A DNA stretch of 26,769 bases from PALSA-505 sp036496025 (GTDB lineage Bacteria; Actinomycetota; Actinomycetes; Streptosporangiales; Streptosporangiaceae). Under the pieces are notes generated by a model. That model saw only the letters and a list, made by a program, of their open reading frames with translations. It searched no databases and was not told the origin of the DNA. The stretch spans positions 1 through 26,769 of the forward strand of contig DASXLW010000245.1 of NCBI GenBank assembly GCA_036496025.1, written 5' to 3'. Numbering within the stretch: the stretch's first letter is position 1; every line of letters begins with the position of its first letter. This document shows, piece by piece, positions 19,515-26,724 of the stretch. The translations under genes were made by a program, and so were the position numbers.

Positions 19515-21356
19515 CTACCTCGCGGTGCAGCCGCCGGCGCGGTTGTAGAAGCCCGGCCCGGCCAGCCCTGGTCCGGTGATCAGCGGCCGGTCCTTGCCGC
19601 CGCCGCTGGGGTAGGCGGTGTCGAACCATTCGGTGAAGAACTCGCTGAGCTTGGCCTGGCAGGCTCCGCTCTGGTTGGGCATCCACTGATGGAAGGCCGC
19701 TTCGAGCTGCGCCTCGGTGATATGGCTGCCGCCGTACTCACGCTGGATCTGCTGCATCGCCTGGGTGAAGTTGGTCGGACCCAGGATCTGGCGCAGCGCG
19801 AGGTAGGCCGCGGCCGGGCGAGCGTAAGTAGCCGAGCCGGAGAACAAGCCGAACGGCGTCGGGTTGGACGGCGCCTGCAGCCAGAAGCTTCCCTTCTGGG
19901 CGTAGATCCCGTTGAACGTCTTGACCAGGCTGGCCTGGAAGGCGGCCTGGCCCTTGTGCGTGTACGGGCCGCCCGCGGCCATCTCCGCCTGCCGGGCGGT
20001 GAACAGGAACTGCGCCACGGTGGCCATGCCCTCCTTGTAGAAGGTCATGTTGTAGCCGCCCTCGGTGACGTTGTCACCCCACCACTGGTGCATGTTCTCG
20101 TGGTATAGCGTGCTCAGCCCGACCTGGCCGCGGGCGAAGGTGATCATCGTCTGCATCTCCTCCTCGAAGCTGGCCGGAGGGGTGCCGACGACGACGCCGG
20201 CGGAGGTGAACGGGTACGTCCCGTTGAACTGGCTCTCGAACTCGGTGATGTTCTGCTGCATGTTCATGATGGCGCGGTTCTTTTTCTGCTGCGCCGGGCT
20301 GATCGAGGTGTCCTGCGCCTCGTAGTACTGGATGCCGTTGTCCGCGGTGCGCTCGGTCAGGTGAAAATCGCCGATGCTGTCTTCCACCAGGTAACTGGCG
20401 ATCGGCGCGCGCGAGTGCCAGTGGTAAGTGACAGAACCGCCGGGGAACTCGGCGTTCGGCTTGTTGTGCCTGGTCCATTCCAGGACGCCGTTGGCGATGA
20501 CGGTCTTGCCCGCGTTGGTGGTGTCGTAGAAGTCGTAGGTGGGCTTGGCCGTCGGATGGTCGTTGAGCGGCATCCAGTCCTCGGACGCGACCGGCTCGGT
20601 GGTGACGAAGCCGCCGTCGGGAGCGCGGAACCAGCCCTCGGTGGTCCCGTCGCCGTCGTGGTGCACGCCCGGCCTGCCGGTGTACATGACCGTGACGGTG
20701 AACGTGGACCCGGACTTGACCGGCGACGACGGCGTGATCACCAGCTTGTTCGCGGGACACGGGGTGCCGTTCTGAGAGTTCTGCTTGGCCGGGTTGGTCG
20801 AGGTCAGCTGGGGCGAGCAGGCCGGGGGCAGCGGGTTGTGCCGCGGCCCGCCGACCGGATTGGCCTGCGAGGCCTCGTGGGCCAGCGGGTTGGGGTCGTT
20901 CTGCCCGTGCGGGTCGCCGGGGTAGGTCGGCTGGACGAAGTTGAACCCAGCGGGCCTGCCGTTGACGGTGACCGACCGGACTCTCATGTCGGGCCCGGCC
21001 TTGGAGTCGATGGACCTGCGCTCGAAATCCAGGCTGAAGCTGGTCAGGCACTGCGTGGCCCGGTCGGTGAGCGTGACGTGATTGCCGGACAGGAACCTGT
21101 TCGTGGTGGCGTCGTAGACCAGGTCGACGTCGGTGTGCACGCTGGTGTAGCCCCCGTTCCCGGTGTCCGGGTAGACGTGCGCCCCGAAGTGGGACAGCGT
21201 GTGGGCACCAGCTGAGCACCGGCCGGGCGCGGCCGGGCCGTGACCGACCCCGGCGAGAGCAGGCGCGGCGAGAGCGGGCGCGGCGAGTCCGGGGAGGGCG
21301 ACCGCCAGCAGCGAGACCGACATCACCGCAGTGGTGTGCATCCAGCGCCTGGCCAT
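19515..21356 (-). CDS. Secreted M1-family zinc metallopeptidase
   Basis: 613 aa. A signal peptide covers about residues 1-35 (basic MARRWMHTT, hydrophobic core, APALAAPALA cleavage region). The zinc site is HENMH (His419, Glu420, His423) with Glu442 (YKEGMA) 19 residues after His423, the HExxH-x18-E arrangement of M1 aminopeptidases. EEMQT at about 399-403 lies where the GxMEN/LETQ exopeptidase motif is expected. It is likely exported and cleaves peptides outside the cell. It has six cysteines in the mature part (visible at 47, 103, 180, 200 and two near the C-terminus), consistent with disulfides. AAGGAG lies 5 nt before ATG 21356. Monocistronic by context. Confidence 0.92.
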   Translation of the reverse strand: MARRWMHTTAVMSVSLLAVALPGLAAPALAAPALAGVGHGPAAPGRCSAGAHTLSHFGAHVYPDTGNGGYTSVHTDVDLVYDATTNRFLSGNHVTLTDRATQCLTSFSLDFERRSIDSKAGPDMRVRSVTVNGRPAGFNFVQPTYPGDPHGQNDPNPLAHEASQANPVGGPRHNPLPPACSPQLTSTNPAKQNSQNGTPCPANKLVITPSSPVKSGSTFTVTVMYTGRPGVHHDGDGTTEGWFRAPDGGFVTTEPVASEDWMPLNDHPTAKPTYDFYDTTNAGKTVIANGVLEWTRHNKPNAEFPGGSVTYHWHSRAPIASYLVEDSIGDFHLTERTADNGIQYYEAQDTSISPAQQKKNRAIMNMQQNITEFESQFNGTYPFTSAGVVVGTPPASFEEEMQTMITFARGQVGLSTLYHENMHQWWGDNVTEGGYNMTFYKEGMATVAQFLFTARQAEMAAGGPYTHKGQAAFQASLVKTFNGIYAQKGSFWLQAPSNPTPFGLFSGSATYARPAAAYLALRQILGPTNFTQAMQQIQREYGGSHITEAQLEAAFHQWMPNQSGACQAKLSEFFTEWFDTAYPSGGGKDRPLITGPGLAGPGFYNRAGGCTAR

Positions 21357-21386
21357 GCGGGGCTCCTTACTTCTCGCGGGATCCGC

Positions 21387-21417
21387 CGTCTAGCCTGGCA
21401 TACGCCGGATCCGTCAA
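21387..21417 (-). promoter_or_regulatory. Possible housekeeping promoter of the M1 peptidase gene
   Basis: On the minus strand TTGACG (21417-21412) is separated by 19 nt from TAGACG (21392-21387). The -35 is near consensus; the -10 is partial and the spacing at the upper limit. It lies 31 nt upstream of the ATG. Confidence 0.35.
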
Positions 21418-21473
21418 GGCGAAGAGTTAGCGCTGTTTTGCCGCCTAAGTCTCCCCCTAACGGACCGCGCCGA

Positions 21474-21503
21474 GCGCCGTCTCAGATAGCGAGACGCTGG
21501 CGC
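21474..21503 (-). terminator. Hairpin after the cytochrome P450 gene
   Basis: GCGCC-GTCTC (21474-21483) pairs with GAGAC (21491-21495) and GGCGC (21499-21503), with a 7-nt loop and a 3-nt bulge. It begins 9 nt beyond the P450 stop codon. There is no U-tract, as is usual in high-GC actinomycetes. Confidence 0.5.
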
Positions 21504-21512
21504 GCTGCGGGC

Positions 21513-22757
21513 TCAGCTCAGAGCTACCGGGAGGCAGGCCGGGCCGCGTAGGTTGATCCGGCCGTTCCAGACCACGTCGCCGTCCAGCGTCAGGCCGGGG
21601 AAGCGGCTCACTAGCTGCTCGAAGGCGATGCAGGCTTCCAGCCGGGCGAGCGAGGCGCCCAGGCAGTGGTGGTGCCCGGCGCCGAACGACACGTGCTGCC
21701 GGGCGTTCTCCCGGTCCAGCCGCAGCTCGTCGGCGTCTGGTCCCCAGAAGTCCTGGTCGCGGTTGGCCGAGCCGAGGCTGGCCATGACGAACGCGCCCGC
21801 CGGGATGGTGATATCACCCAGCGTCACCGGCTCGAGCGTGATACGCCTGCTGGCCTGTACCGGGCTGTCGTAGCGCAGCATCTCCTCCACGGCGTTGGGC
21901 ACCAGCCCGGTGTCGCGGCGCAGCAGCGCGAGCTGGCCCGGGTGGCGCAGCAGCGCGAGCGTTCCGCCAGCGATGAGGTTCACGGTGGTCTCGTGCCCGG
22001 CGATGTAGAGCAGCAGGGTCTGGGCGACCAGCTCGTCATCGCTGAGCACGTCGCCGCTGTCTTCGGCGTTGACCAGCGCGGTCAGCAGGTCGTCGGCCGG
22101 ATGGTCGCGCTTCCAGGCGATCATCTCGGTCGCGATGCCGGTCAGCTCGGCGTCGGCGGCCATGATCGCCGCGGCCAGCTCCGGATCGGCGACCGGCTCC
22201 AGGGAACGCACCACGGTGCCGGACAGCTGCCGGATTCGCTCGTGGTCGGCGGGCGGCGTGCCCAGCATCTCGGCGATCACGGTGAACGGCAGCGGGAACG
22301 CGAGCGCGTCGACGAGATCGACCCGGCGCCGGGCCGCCGCCGTGTCCAGCATGCCGTCGACGAGCTCGGTGATGCGCGGCCGCAGTCTCTGGATGGCCCG
22401 TGGCGTGAACGCCTTCGAGACCAGCTTGCGCAGCCGGGTGTGGTCCGGCGGATCCCGGTCCAGCATGGACATTTCCTCGGCGGGCCGGGCCGCGTCCTCG
22501 CCGAATGTCGCCTCCCGCAGCTGCACGAACGGGCTGTCGGCCAGGTTGCGGTCCTCCACCGACAGGTTCGCGGCCCGCAGCAGCCAGGACACGTCCGCAT
22601 ACCCGCTGAGCAGCCAGAACCCGAACGGGTGCTCATACACGGGCGCGGCGGCGCGGACCGTCGCGTACTGCGGGTACGGGTCGTCGGTGAAGCCGGGCGC
22701 GAACGGGTTGAACAGTGGCTCGGCCGCCTGGGCCGCGGCAGTCTGGGACTCGGTCAT
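21513..22757 (-). CDS. Cytochrome P450
   Basis: 414 aa, a soluble class I bacterial P450. The I-helix oxygen-activation motif is YIAGHETTVN (251-260), the K-helix ExxR motif is EEMLR (Glu292, Arg295), and the haem loop is SFGAGHHHCLGASLAR with the thiolate Cys365. MLDRDPPDHTRLRKLVSKAF is the standard bacterial C-helix block. Substrate unknown; no ferredoxin or reductase gene is adjacent in the window. ATG 22757 is chosen because GGAG lies 7 nt upstream and MTESQT fits family starts; an ATG at 22796 would add 13 residues and has no ribosome binding site. It is divergent from a TetR gene, which probably represses it. Confidence 0.93.
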   Translation of the reverse strand: MTESQTAAAQAAEPLFNPFAPGFTDDPYPQYATVRAAAPVYEHPFGFWLLSGYADVSWLLRAANLSVEDRNLADSPFVQLREATFGEDAARPAEEMSMLDRDPPDHTRLRKLVSKAFTPRAIQRLRPRITELVDGMLDTAAARRRVDLVDALAFPLPFTVIAEMLGTPPADHERIRQLSGTVVRSLEPVADPELAAAIMAADAELTGIATEMIAWKRDHPADDLLTALVNAEDSGDVLSDDELVAQTLLLYIAGHETTVNLIAGGTLALLRHPGQLALLRRDTGLVPNAVEEMLRYDSPVQASRRITLEPVTLGDITIPAGAFVMASLGSANRDQDFWGPDADELRLDRENARQHVSFGAGHHHCLGASLARLEACIAFEQLVSRFPGLTLDGDVVWNGRINLRGPACLPVALS

Positions 22758-22799
22758 CGCGGGACTCCAGTCATGCACATCGATAGCCATACACATTGA

Positions 22800-22830
22800 T
22801 TGTCACATACTCTATGTATGTAACTATACT
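22800..22830 (+). promoter_or_regulatory. Predicted promoter of the tetR gene, leaderless
   Basis: TTGTCA (22800-22805), 19-nt spacer, TATACT (22825-22830). The -10 ends 6 nt before the ATG at 22837, so transcription would begin at the start codon. The operator palindrome fills the spacer, which implies autorepression. Confidence 0.5.
22802..22824. promoter_or_regulatory. Probable TetR operator between the P450 and TetR genes
   Basis: A 23-bp near-perfect palindrome: GTCACATAC, then TCTAT, then GTATGTAAC. Eight of nine arm positions match. It sits in an AT-rich island of the divergent region and covers the spacer of the predicted tetR promoter. A TAGAGT hexamer within it (22814-22809, minus) may be the -10 of the P450 gene. 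Confidence 0.7.
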
Positions 22831-22836
22831 CTGCGC

Positions 22837-23439
22837 ATGCAGCCGGTCCAGAGCCGCCGTGAGATGTATTCCGAAGCGACCAGGGCGGCGTTGCTCGAGG
22901 AGGCGACGGCGCTGTTCGCAGAGCGGGGTTACGCGGGAACCTCGCTGGAGGATGTCGCGTCGGCCAGCCGGGTGACCCGCGGCGCCGTGTACCACCACTT
23001 CGCCGGCAAGCAGGCGCTGTTCGAGGCCGTGCTGGACGCGCAGGAGGAACACGCGATGGCGGTGGTCGTCGCCGCCGCGACCGCAGCGGACCCGTGGCAG
23101 GCGGCGATGCTCGCCGTCGACGCCTTCCTCACCCAGTGCTGCGACCCCACGTACGGGCGCCTGGTGTGGCTGGAGGGACCGGCCGCGCTCGGCTGGCACC
23201 GCTGGCGGGAATGCGAGGAGAAGTACGCCTTCGGGCTGGTCGAGCGGTTCGTCCGGGACCTGATCGAGGCGGGCTACCTGGAGGACAGGGCGGCCGACAG
23301 CCTGGTCCGGTTCTCGTTCTGGATGCTCGGCGGGGCCGGGCTCGCGCTCGCCGAGGCGGCAGAGGCCGACAGGCCCCGGCTGCGCGAGGAGTGGGGCTAC
23401 CTGATCGGCCGGACGATCAACGGGCTGCGGCGCAAGTAG
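22837..23439 (+). CDS. TetR/AcrR-family transcriptional regulator
   Basis: 200 aa. The N-terminal helix-turn-helix covers about 15-60: ALLEEATALFAERGYAGTSL, then EDVASASRVTRGAVYHHFAGKQALF. The ligand-binding C-terminal domain, with PTYGRLVWLEGPAALGWHRW (about 103-122), is of the TetR_C type found in AcrR-like regulators. It is divergent from the P450 gene, with a palindromic site between, so it likely represses both genes and releases DNA on binding a P450 substrate or related ligand (inference). ATG 22837 is preferred because of the leaderless promoter; ATG 22864 is an alternative that keeps the DNA-binding domain. Confidence 0.92.
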   Translation: MQPVQSRREMYSEATRAALLEEATALFAERGYAGTSLEDVASASRVTRGAVYHHFAGKQALFEAVLDAQEEHAMAVVVAAATAADPWQAAMLAVDAFLTQCCDPTYGRLVWLEGPAALGWHRWRECEEKYAFGLVERFVRDLIEAGYLEDRAADSLVRFSFWMLGGAGLALAEAAEADRPRLREEWGYLIGRTINGLRRK

Positions 23440-23471
23440 CCACGGCACGGCCTCGGCAGAAGACCCGCAGC

Positions 23472-23492
23472 ACGGCCGGGCGCACCGGCCGT
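23472..23492. terminator. Hairpin terminator downstream of tetR
   Basis: ACGGCCGG (23472-23479) and CCGGCCGT (23485-23492) form a perfect 8-bp stem with a 5-nt loop. It is the first of two hairpins in the 118-bp gap between the convergent tetR and transporter genes. Confidence 0.6.
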
Positions 23493-23503
23493 ATGGCATG
23501 GCA

Positions 23504-23534
23504 CTGCCGCCGCCCGGCATCCGGGCGGCGGCAG
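23504..23534. terminator. Strong bidirectional hairpin terminator between tetR and the acetate-transporter gene
   Basis: CTGCCGCCGCCCGG (23504-23517) and its exact complement CCGGGCGGCGGCAG (23521-23534) form a 14-bp perfect stem with a CAT loop. It lies 23 nt beyond the transporter stop and 64 nt beyond the tetR stop, placed to stop both transcripts. Confidence 0.75.
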
Positions 23535-23557
23535 CGTGCTCCAGACCCCGGTCAGCC

Positions 23558-24247
23558 CTACTTCAGCAGTGGCTTGCCGAGCGGTACCGGCTTGCCGCCG
23601 GTGGCCACCGAGGCCGCGCCGAAGAAGAGGTACACCCCGATCAGCGCGAACAAGATGACGAAGACACCCCCCGTGTTCAGCAGGCCGGTCGATGCGTTGG
23701 CCACGCCAGCGAGCACGAAGACCAGCGCGATATCGACGAGCACGAACAGCGCCGTGTAGGCCACCGGAAGCCGCAGCGTGGCCAGCGTGAGCATCACGAT
23801 GACGATCAGCCAGGTGGTCAGGAACAGCTCCACGGTGCCCGTCCCGGCTGTGAGCAGGACGAACCAGTTATGGCCCAGGGCGAGCACGAGGACCGCGAAG
23901 CTCAGCCAGAACCCGCCGAAGATGCCGAAGACCGCCGCCACCGCGCTCTGGCCGACCGCGATGGCCCAGACCGTGGCGATCCACAGGCCGAGCGCCGTGG
24001 CCGCCAGGATGATCGCCAGCGGAGCGCCGAACGTGGTCGCCGGCACCTGCCCCAGCAGGGTCAGGGCGAGCGCGAAGGATCCCGCGACGAAGACCGGCAG
24101 GCCCAGCATCATCGGGTCCCCGGCCAGCAGCCCCGATGCGGCCGGCTCCGGCTCTATGAGCGGTATGCCCTCCTCCGTAGTGGCCACGCCCTCCTCTGGC
24201 CTCATGGGGTAAGAAGAGCCCTCAGCGCCTCGGTCAACCGCGGTCAT
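23558..24247 (-). CDS. GPR1/FUN34/YaaH (SatP)-family acetate transporter
   Basis: 229 aa membrane protein. A hydrophilic N-terminus of about 44 residues precedes six hydrophobic segments at roughly 48-66, 74-97, 101-124, 140-157, 162-182 and 192-212. GDPMMLGLPVF (43-53) corresponds to the family NPAPLGL signature, and FGGFWLSFAVL and LGHNWF are also of the family pattern. Members move acetate or succinate with protons, or ammonium in some reports. The NPAPLGL box is diverged here, so specificity may differ. AGGAGG lies 4 nt before ATG 24247. The Fis-family regulator gene lies upstream on the same strand with a 187-nt gap and could control it (inference). Confidence 0.85.
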   Translation of the reverse strand: MTAVDRGAEGSSYPMRPEEGVATTEEGIPLIEPEPAASGLLAGDPMMLGLPVFVAGSFALALTLLGQVPATTFGAPLAIILAATALGLWIATVWAIAVGQSAVAAVFGIFGGFWLSFAVLVLALGHNWFVLLTAGTGTVELFLTTWLIVIVMLTLATLRLPVAYTALFVLVDIALVFVLAGVANASTGLLNTGGVFVILFALIGVYLFFGAASVATGGKPVPLGKPLLK

Positions 24248-24434
24248 AGCGCCTCCTCTGCGAAATGCCGGAGATCCACTACCGGCGGTGGACCCTGACT
24301 TCTATGTACCGCTCCCGGAGGCGGCCGCTCTTCTCAGTTTGAGCCATAGGGAGGCAAAGAGGCGGGTCAGGCGCGGTCGGCGCGCCGGACGGCACGGCAA
24401 ACAGGCAAGCAGTACGGGGGCGGGAAGCCGCAGG

Positions 24435-26246
24435 TCAGCTGGACGGGGTGACGATCCCGTATTCGTGGATCTTGCGGTATATGGTGGCCCGCGACATTCC
24501 GAGCGATTCTGCCGCCTTGACCTTATTGCCCTTGTAGTCCAGCAGGCTCTGCACGATCGCGTCGCGTTCCATCGATTCGAGCGGGCTGAGCAGCCGGCGG
24601 CTCACGGTCCAGCACTCCGGCGGCAGGTCGCTCGAGGCGATCATCCCGGTGCGCCGGTGCTGCACCACCTTCCGCAGCACCTGCCAGAGCTGCTCGGTGT
24701 TGCCGGGCCAGCTCGACCGCAGCAGCAACTGCATCGCCTCCGGGGAGCAGATCAGCCGCGGGTACTGGTTCAGCTTGGCGATGAAGAACGGCACGAGCTC
24801 GTGCAGGTCTTCGATGTGATGCCGGAGCGGCGGAATCTCCACCGTGCTCGGGAAGAACCGGAGGAGGTCGGCCAGGCCGCCGGTCGTGGGCCGCTCGCTG
24901 AGGGTCACCGCGATCCAGAGCGACTCCTGCCGGCCCCCGGCGATCGTCTCCTGGAGCGCGGCGGACAGCGCGTGCAGCCGCCGGGCACTGAGCCGGTCGA
25001 CGTGCCGGATGACCAGGCATCCGGTGCCCTCGAGCAGCTCGCTGCGGGCCGTCACCTGCCATTCGGCGTCCACCGCGTCCGCGGCGTCCAGCACGTGGAA
25101 GCGGCCGGCCGGATCCCGCCGCTGGTGCACCGCCCGGAGCAGGGCCAGCTTGCCGGCCCCCGGCTCGCCTTCGAGCGCGAGCCACTCCCCCGCCGTGTAC
25201 ACCGCGTCCACCTGCTGGCACGCGCGCAGCCACAGCGGCCCGGAGCCGACCAGGCCGGGCAGGAACATCTGCTGCTTCGGCGGCGCGCTCTCGCCGACCA
25301 TGCGCCCGGCGCCCGGCTCGACCATCTTGACGTGGACCACCCCGCCGGCCAGCCGGTCGTCGCTGCTCAGCGGCCGGCAGTACATCCGCGCCTTGGCCCC
25401 GGTGGGCAGGTCGACCTCGATCGGAACCGGATGCCGGCTGGCCAGCGCGTCGGTGGCCTGCGCGAGCAGCACGATCTGGTCGGCGGGATCGAGGACCTGG
25501 CGCGCGTGCTCGTTCATCATCACGACTTCTTTGTTGAGCGCGAGTACGATTCCCGCGCTTCGCCGGCAGGCGCGCAGGTACTCCTGGAGCAGCTCGAACT
25601 CGCGGGCGTTGCTGTCGGTGAGCAGCGCCTGCGTGATCTGGTCGGCGGTGGTCCTGGCCAGGGTGATCAGCAGCCGGTCGGCGTCCTTGCGCCAGCAGGT
25701 CAGATCGACGGCGCCGAGCGTCACACCCGAGATCGGGTGGCGGATCGGGACGCCCGCGCAGGCCAGGTTCTCCAGGTTCTCGGCGTAGTGCTCGTGACCG
25801 AACACGTGCATCGGCCTGCCGCCCTCCAGGGCGGTGCCGATCCCGTTGGTCCCGACCGATTCCTCGGAGTAGCTGAAGCCGGGGGAGAGCTGAACGCTGT
25901 CGAGGTGCCGGTCCAGCTCGCTGCCCGTGTCCAGCCGGGACAGCACCACGCCGGAGGCATCGGTGAGGATCACGCTGATCGGCTGGGTTTCCAAGTGCTC
26001 GCGCAGCGTTCTCAGCACCGGCATGGCGCTACGGGTCAGCGAGGTGTCCAGATCCGGCTCACCGGTGTAGGACAGGTCGATCCGGTCGGCCGCGACGTTC
26101 CACCGTCGCGATCGCCACCAGGACGCCAGGATCGTGTCGCGCACATGCGGCGGCTCGGCGTTCTCGAAGGTCAGGAACCGCAGCCGTGCGTCCGCCAGCC
26201 CCTCACCGTCAGTCAAAACCGGTCGGTTCGATGCTGCCGGCGACAT
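24435..26246 (-). CDS. Fis-family, AcoR-like transcriptional regulator with degenerate AAA+ domain
   Basis: 603 aa. A GAF-type sensor region (about 75-210) has FSYSEESVGTNGIGTALEG (124-142), typical of AcoR-like regulators. A central AAA+ region has a Walker A-like GEPGAGKL (360-367), but the Walker B region reads CLVIRHVD (410-417), lacking the acidic pair. The GAFTGA loop that contacts sigma-54 is not visible. PPLRHHIEDLHEL and SSWPGNTEQLWQVL are the remaining sub-motifs. The C-terminal Fis helix-turn-helix is NKVKAAESLGMSRATIYRKI (574-593). It probably regulates through the housekeeping sigma factor, as actinomycetes lack sigma-54. AGGAGG lies 4 nt before ATG 26246. The divergent small gene has a matching palindrome in front. 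Confidence 0.9.
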   Translation of the reverse strand: MSPAASNRPVLTDGEGLADARLRFLTFENAEPPHVRDTILASWWRSRRWNVAADRIDLSYTGEPDLDTSLTRSAMPVLRTLREHLETQPISVILTDASGVVLSRLDTGSELDRHLDSVQLSPGFSYSEESVGTNGIGTALEGGRPMHVFGHEHYAENLENLACAGVPIRHPISGVTLGAVDLTCWRKDADRLLITLARTTADQITQALLTDSNAREFELLQEYLRACRRSAGIVLALNKEVVMMNEHARQVLDPADQIVLLAQATDALASRHPVPIEVDLPTGAKARMYCRPLSSDDRLAGGVVHVKMVEPGAGRMVGESAPPKQQMFLPGLVGSGPLWLRACQQVDAVYTAGEWLALEGEPGAGKLALLRAVHQRRDPAGRFHVLDAADAVDAEWQVTARSELLEGTGCLVIRHVDRLSARRLHALSAALQETIAGGRQESLWIAVTLSERPTTGGLADLLRFFPSTVEIPPLRHHIEDLHELVPFFIAKLNQYPRLICSPEAMQLLLRSSWPGNTEQLWQVLRKVVQHRRTGMIASSDLPPECWTVSRRLLSPLESMERDAIVQSLLDYKGNKVKAAESLGMSRATIYRKIHEYGIVTPSS

Positions 26247-26348
26247 GGCGCCTCCTTGCCTCCCGGATCGCTCTCCGCAGGCAGGAGCCCGCGGGGTGGG
26301 GTACGCGGTCTGCGTACTTACAAAGTAAACGCGGTGTTTCGAGGGTAT

Positions 26349-26363
26349 GTCTCATGTTGAGAC
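26349..26363. promoter_or_regulatory. Palindromic operator candidate, copy 1
   Basis: GTCTCA-TGT-TGAGAC, a perfect 6-3-6 inverted repeat. It lies between the divergent Fis-family regulator gene and the small gene, 50 nt before the GTG start of the latter. The 15-nt string TGTCTCATGTTGAGA (26348-26362) recurs exactly at 26709-26723. Confidence 0.65.
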
Positions 26364-26412
26364 CCCCGATCCGGACCTGGTGTTTTTTGATGCCTCGCCT
26401 AGGAGGTGCCCG

Positions 26413-26661
26413 GTGGACCAGCATGCTGAACCTCGGCCCGAGACGTTCAACCCGTGGAGCGTCGTCAACCTGGTGTTCCATCACTTGGCTGACCAGGGGC
26501 TCCATCCGATCCTCGGGGAGGCGGGCGACCCCGGGCCGCCGGCCGCTGAGTTGCTCAGGTGCCTGGGCATCCAGCCGGCGGCCGAAGGCAACCGTGAGGA
26601 ATCTCGGGATACGCACCAGCACCTGGCGCAGATCCGCGCCGCGATGTTCGGCGAGGAGTGA
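26413..26661 (+). CDS. Small conserved-looking hypothetical protein
   Basis: 82 aa from the GTG at 26413. AGGAGGTG, a near-perfect Shine-Dalgarno, lies 4 nt upstream, which decides this start over an in-frame ATG at 26347; that ATG would place the palindrome inside coding sequence. The protein opens MDQHAEPRPETFNPWSVVNL and has a helical middle (FHHLADQGLHPILG), then GDPGPPAAELLRCLGI and an acidic C-terminal helix ending AAMFGEE. No signal peptide, membrane segment or metal motif is visible. I do not recognise a function. It is divergent from the Fis-family regulator and flanked by two copies of the same palindrome, so it is probably part of that regulon. Confidence 0.75.
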   Translation: MDQHAEPRPETFNPWSVVNLVFHHLADQGLHPILGEAGDPGPPAAELLRCLGIQPAAEGNREESRDTHQHLAQIRAAMFGEE

Positions 26662-26708
26662 CCGGCGCGCCCGCGCGCCCGCTGAGCAGCGGATCCGCCC
26701 TGACCGGG

Positions 26709-26724
26709 TGTCTCATGTTGAGAG
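26709..26724. promoter_or_regulatory. Palindromic operator candidate, copy 2
   Basis: TGTCTCATGTTGAGAG; the inverted repeat GTCTCA-TGT-TGAGAG has one mismatch. It shares an exact 15-nt core with copy 1, 361 bp away. It lies 48 nt after the small gene and probably precedes another gene beyond the right edge. Confidence 0.6.

Noticed and set aside
19515..21356. Loss of the GxMEN exopeptidase motif in the M1 peptidase
   Set aside because: EEMQT at about residues 399-403 aligns with the LETQT variant found in secreted actinomycete M1 enzymes, so the motif is substituted rather than lost.
24288..26360. Long plus-strand open frame (690 codons) opposite the Fis-family regulator
   Set aside because: The regulator on the minus strand has an intact GAF, AAA+ and Fis helix-turn-helix order. 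Only the first 45 residues of this frame resemble anything, and these are treated separately as a weak finding.
26376..26395. GG...GC spacing before the small gene as a sigma-54 -24/-12 promoter
   Set aside because: The dinucleotides are 11 rather than 10 nt apart, the surrounding consensus is absent, and actinomycetes lack sigma-54.
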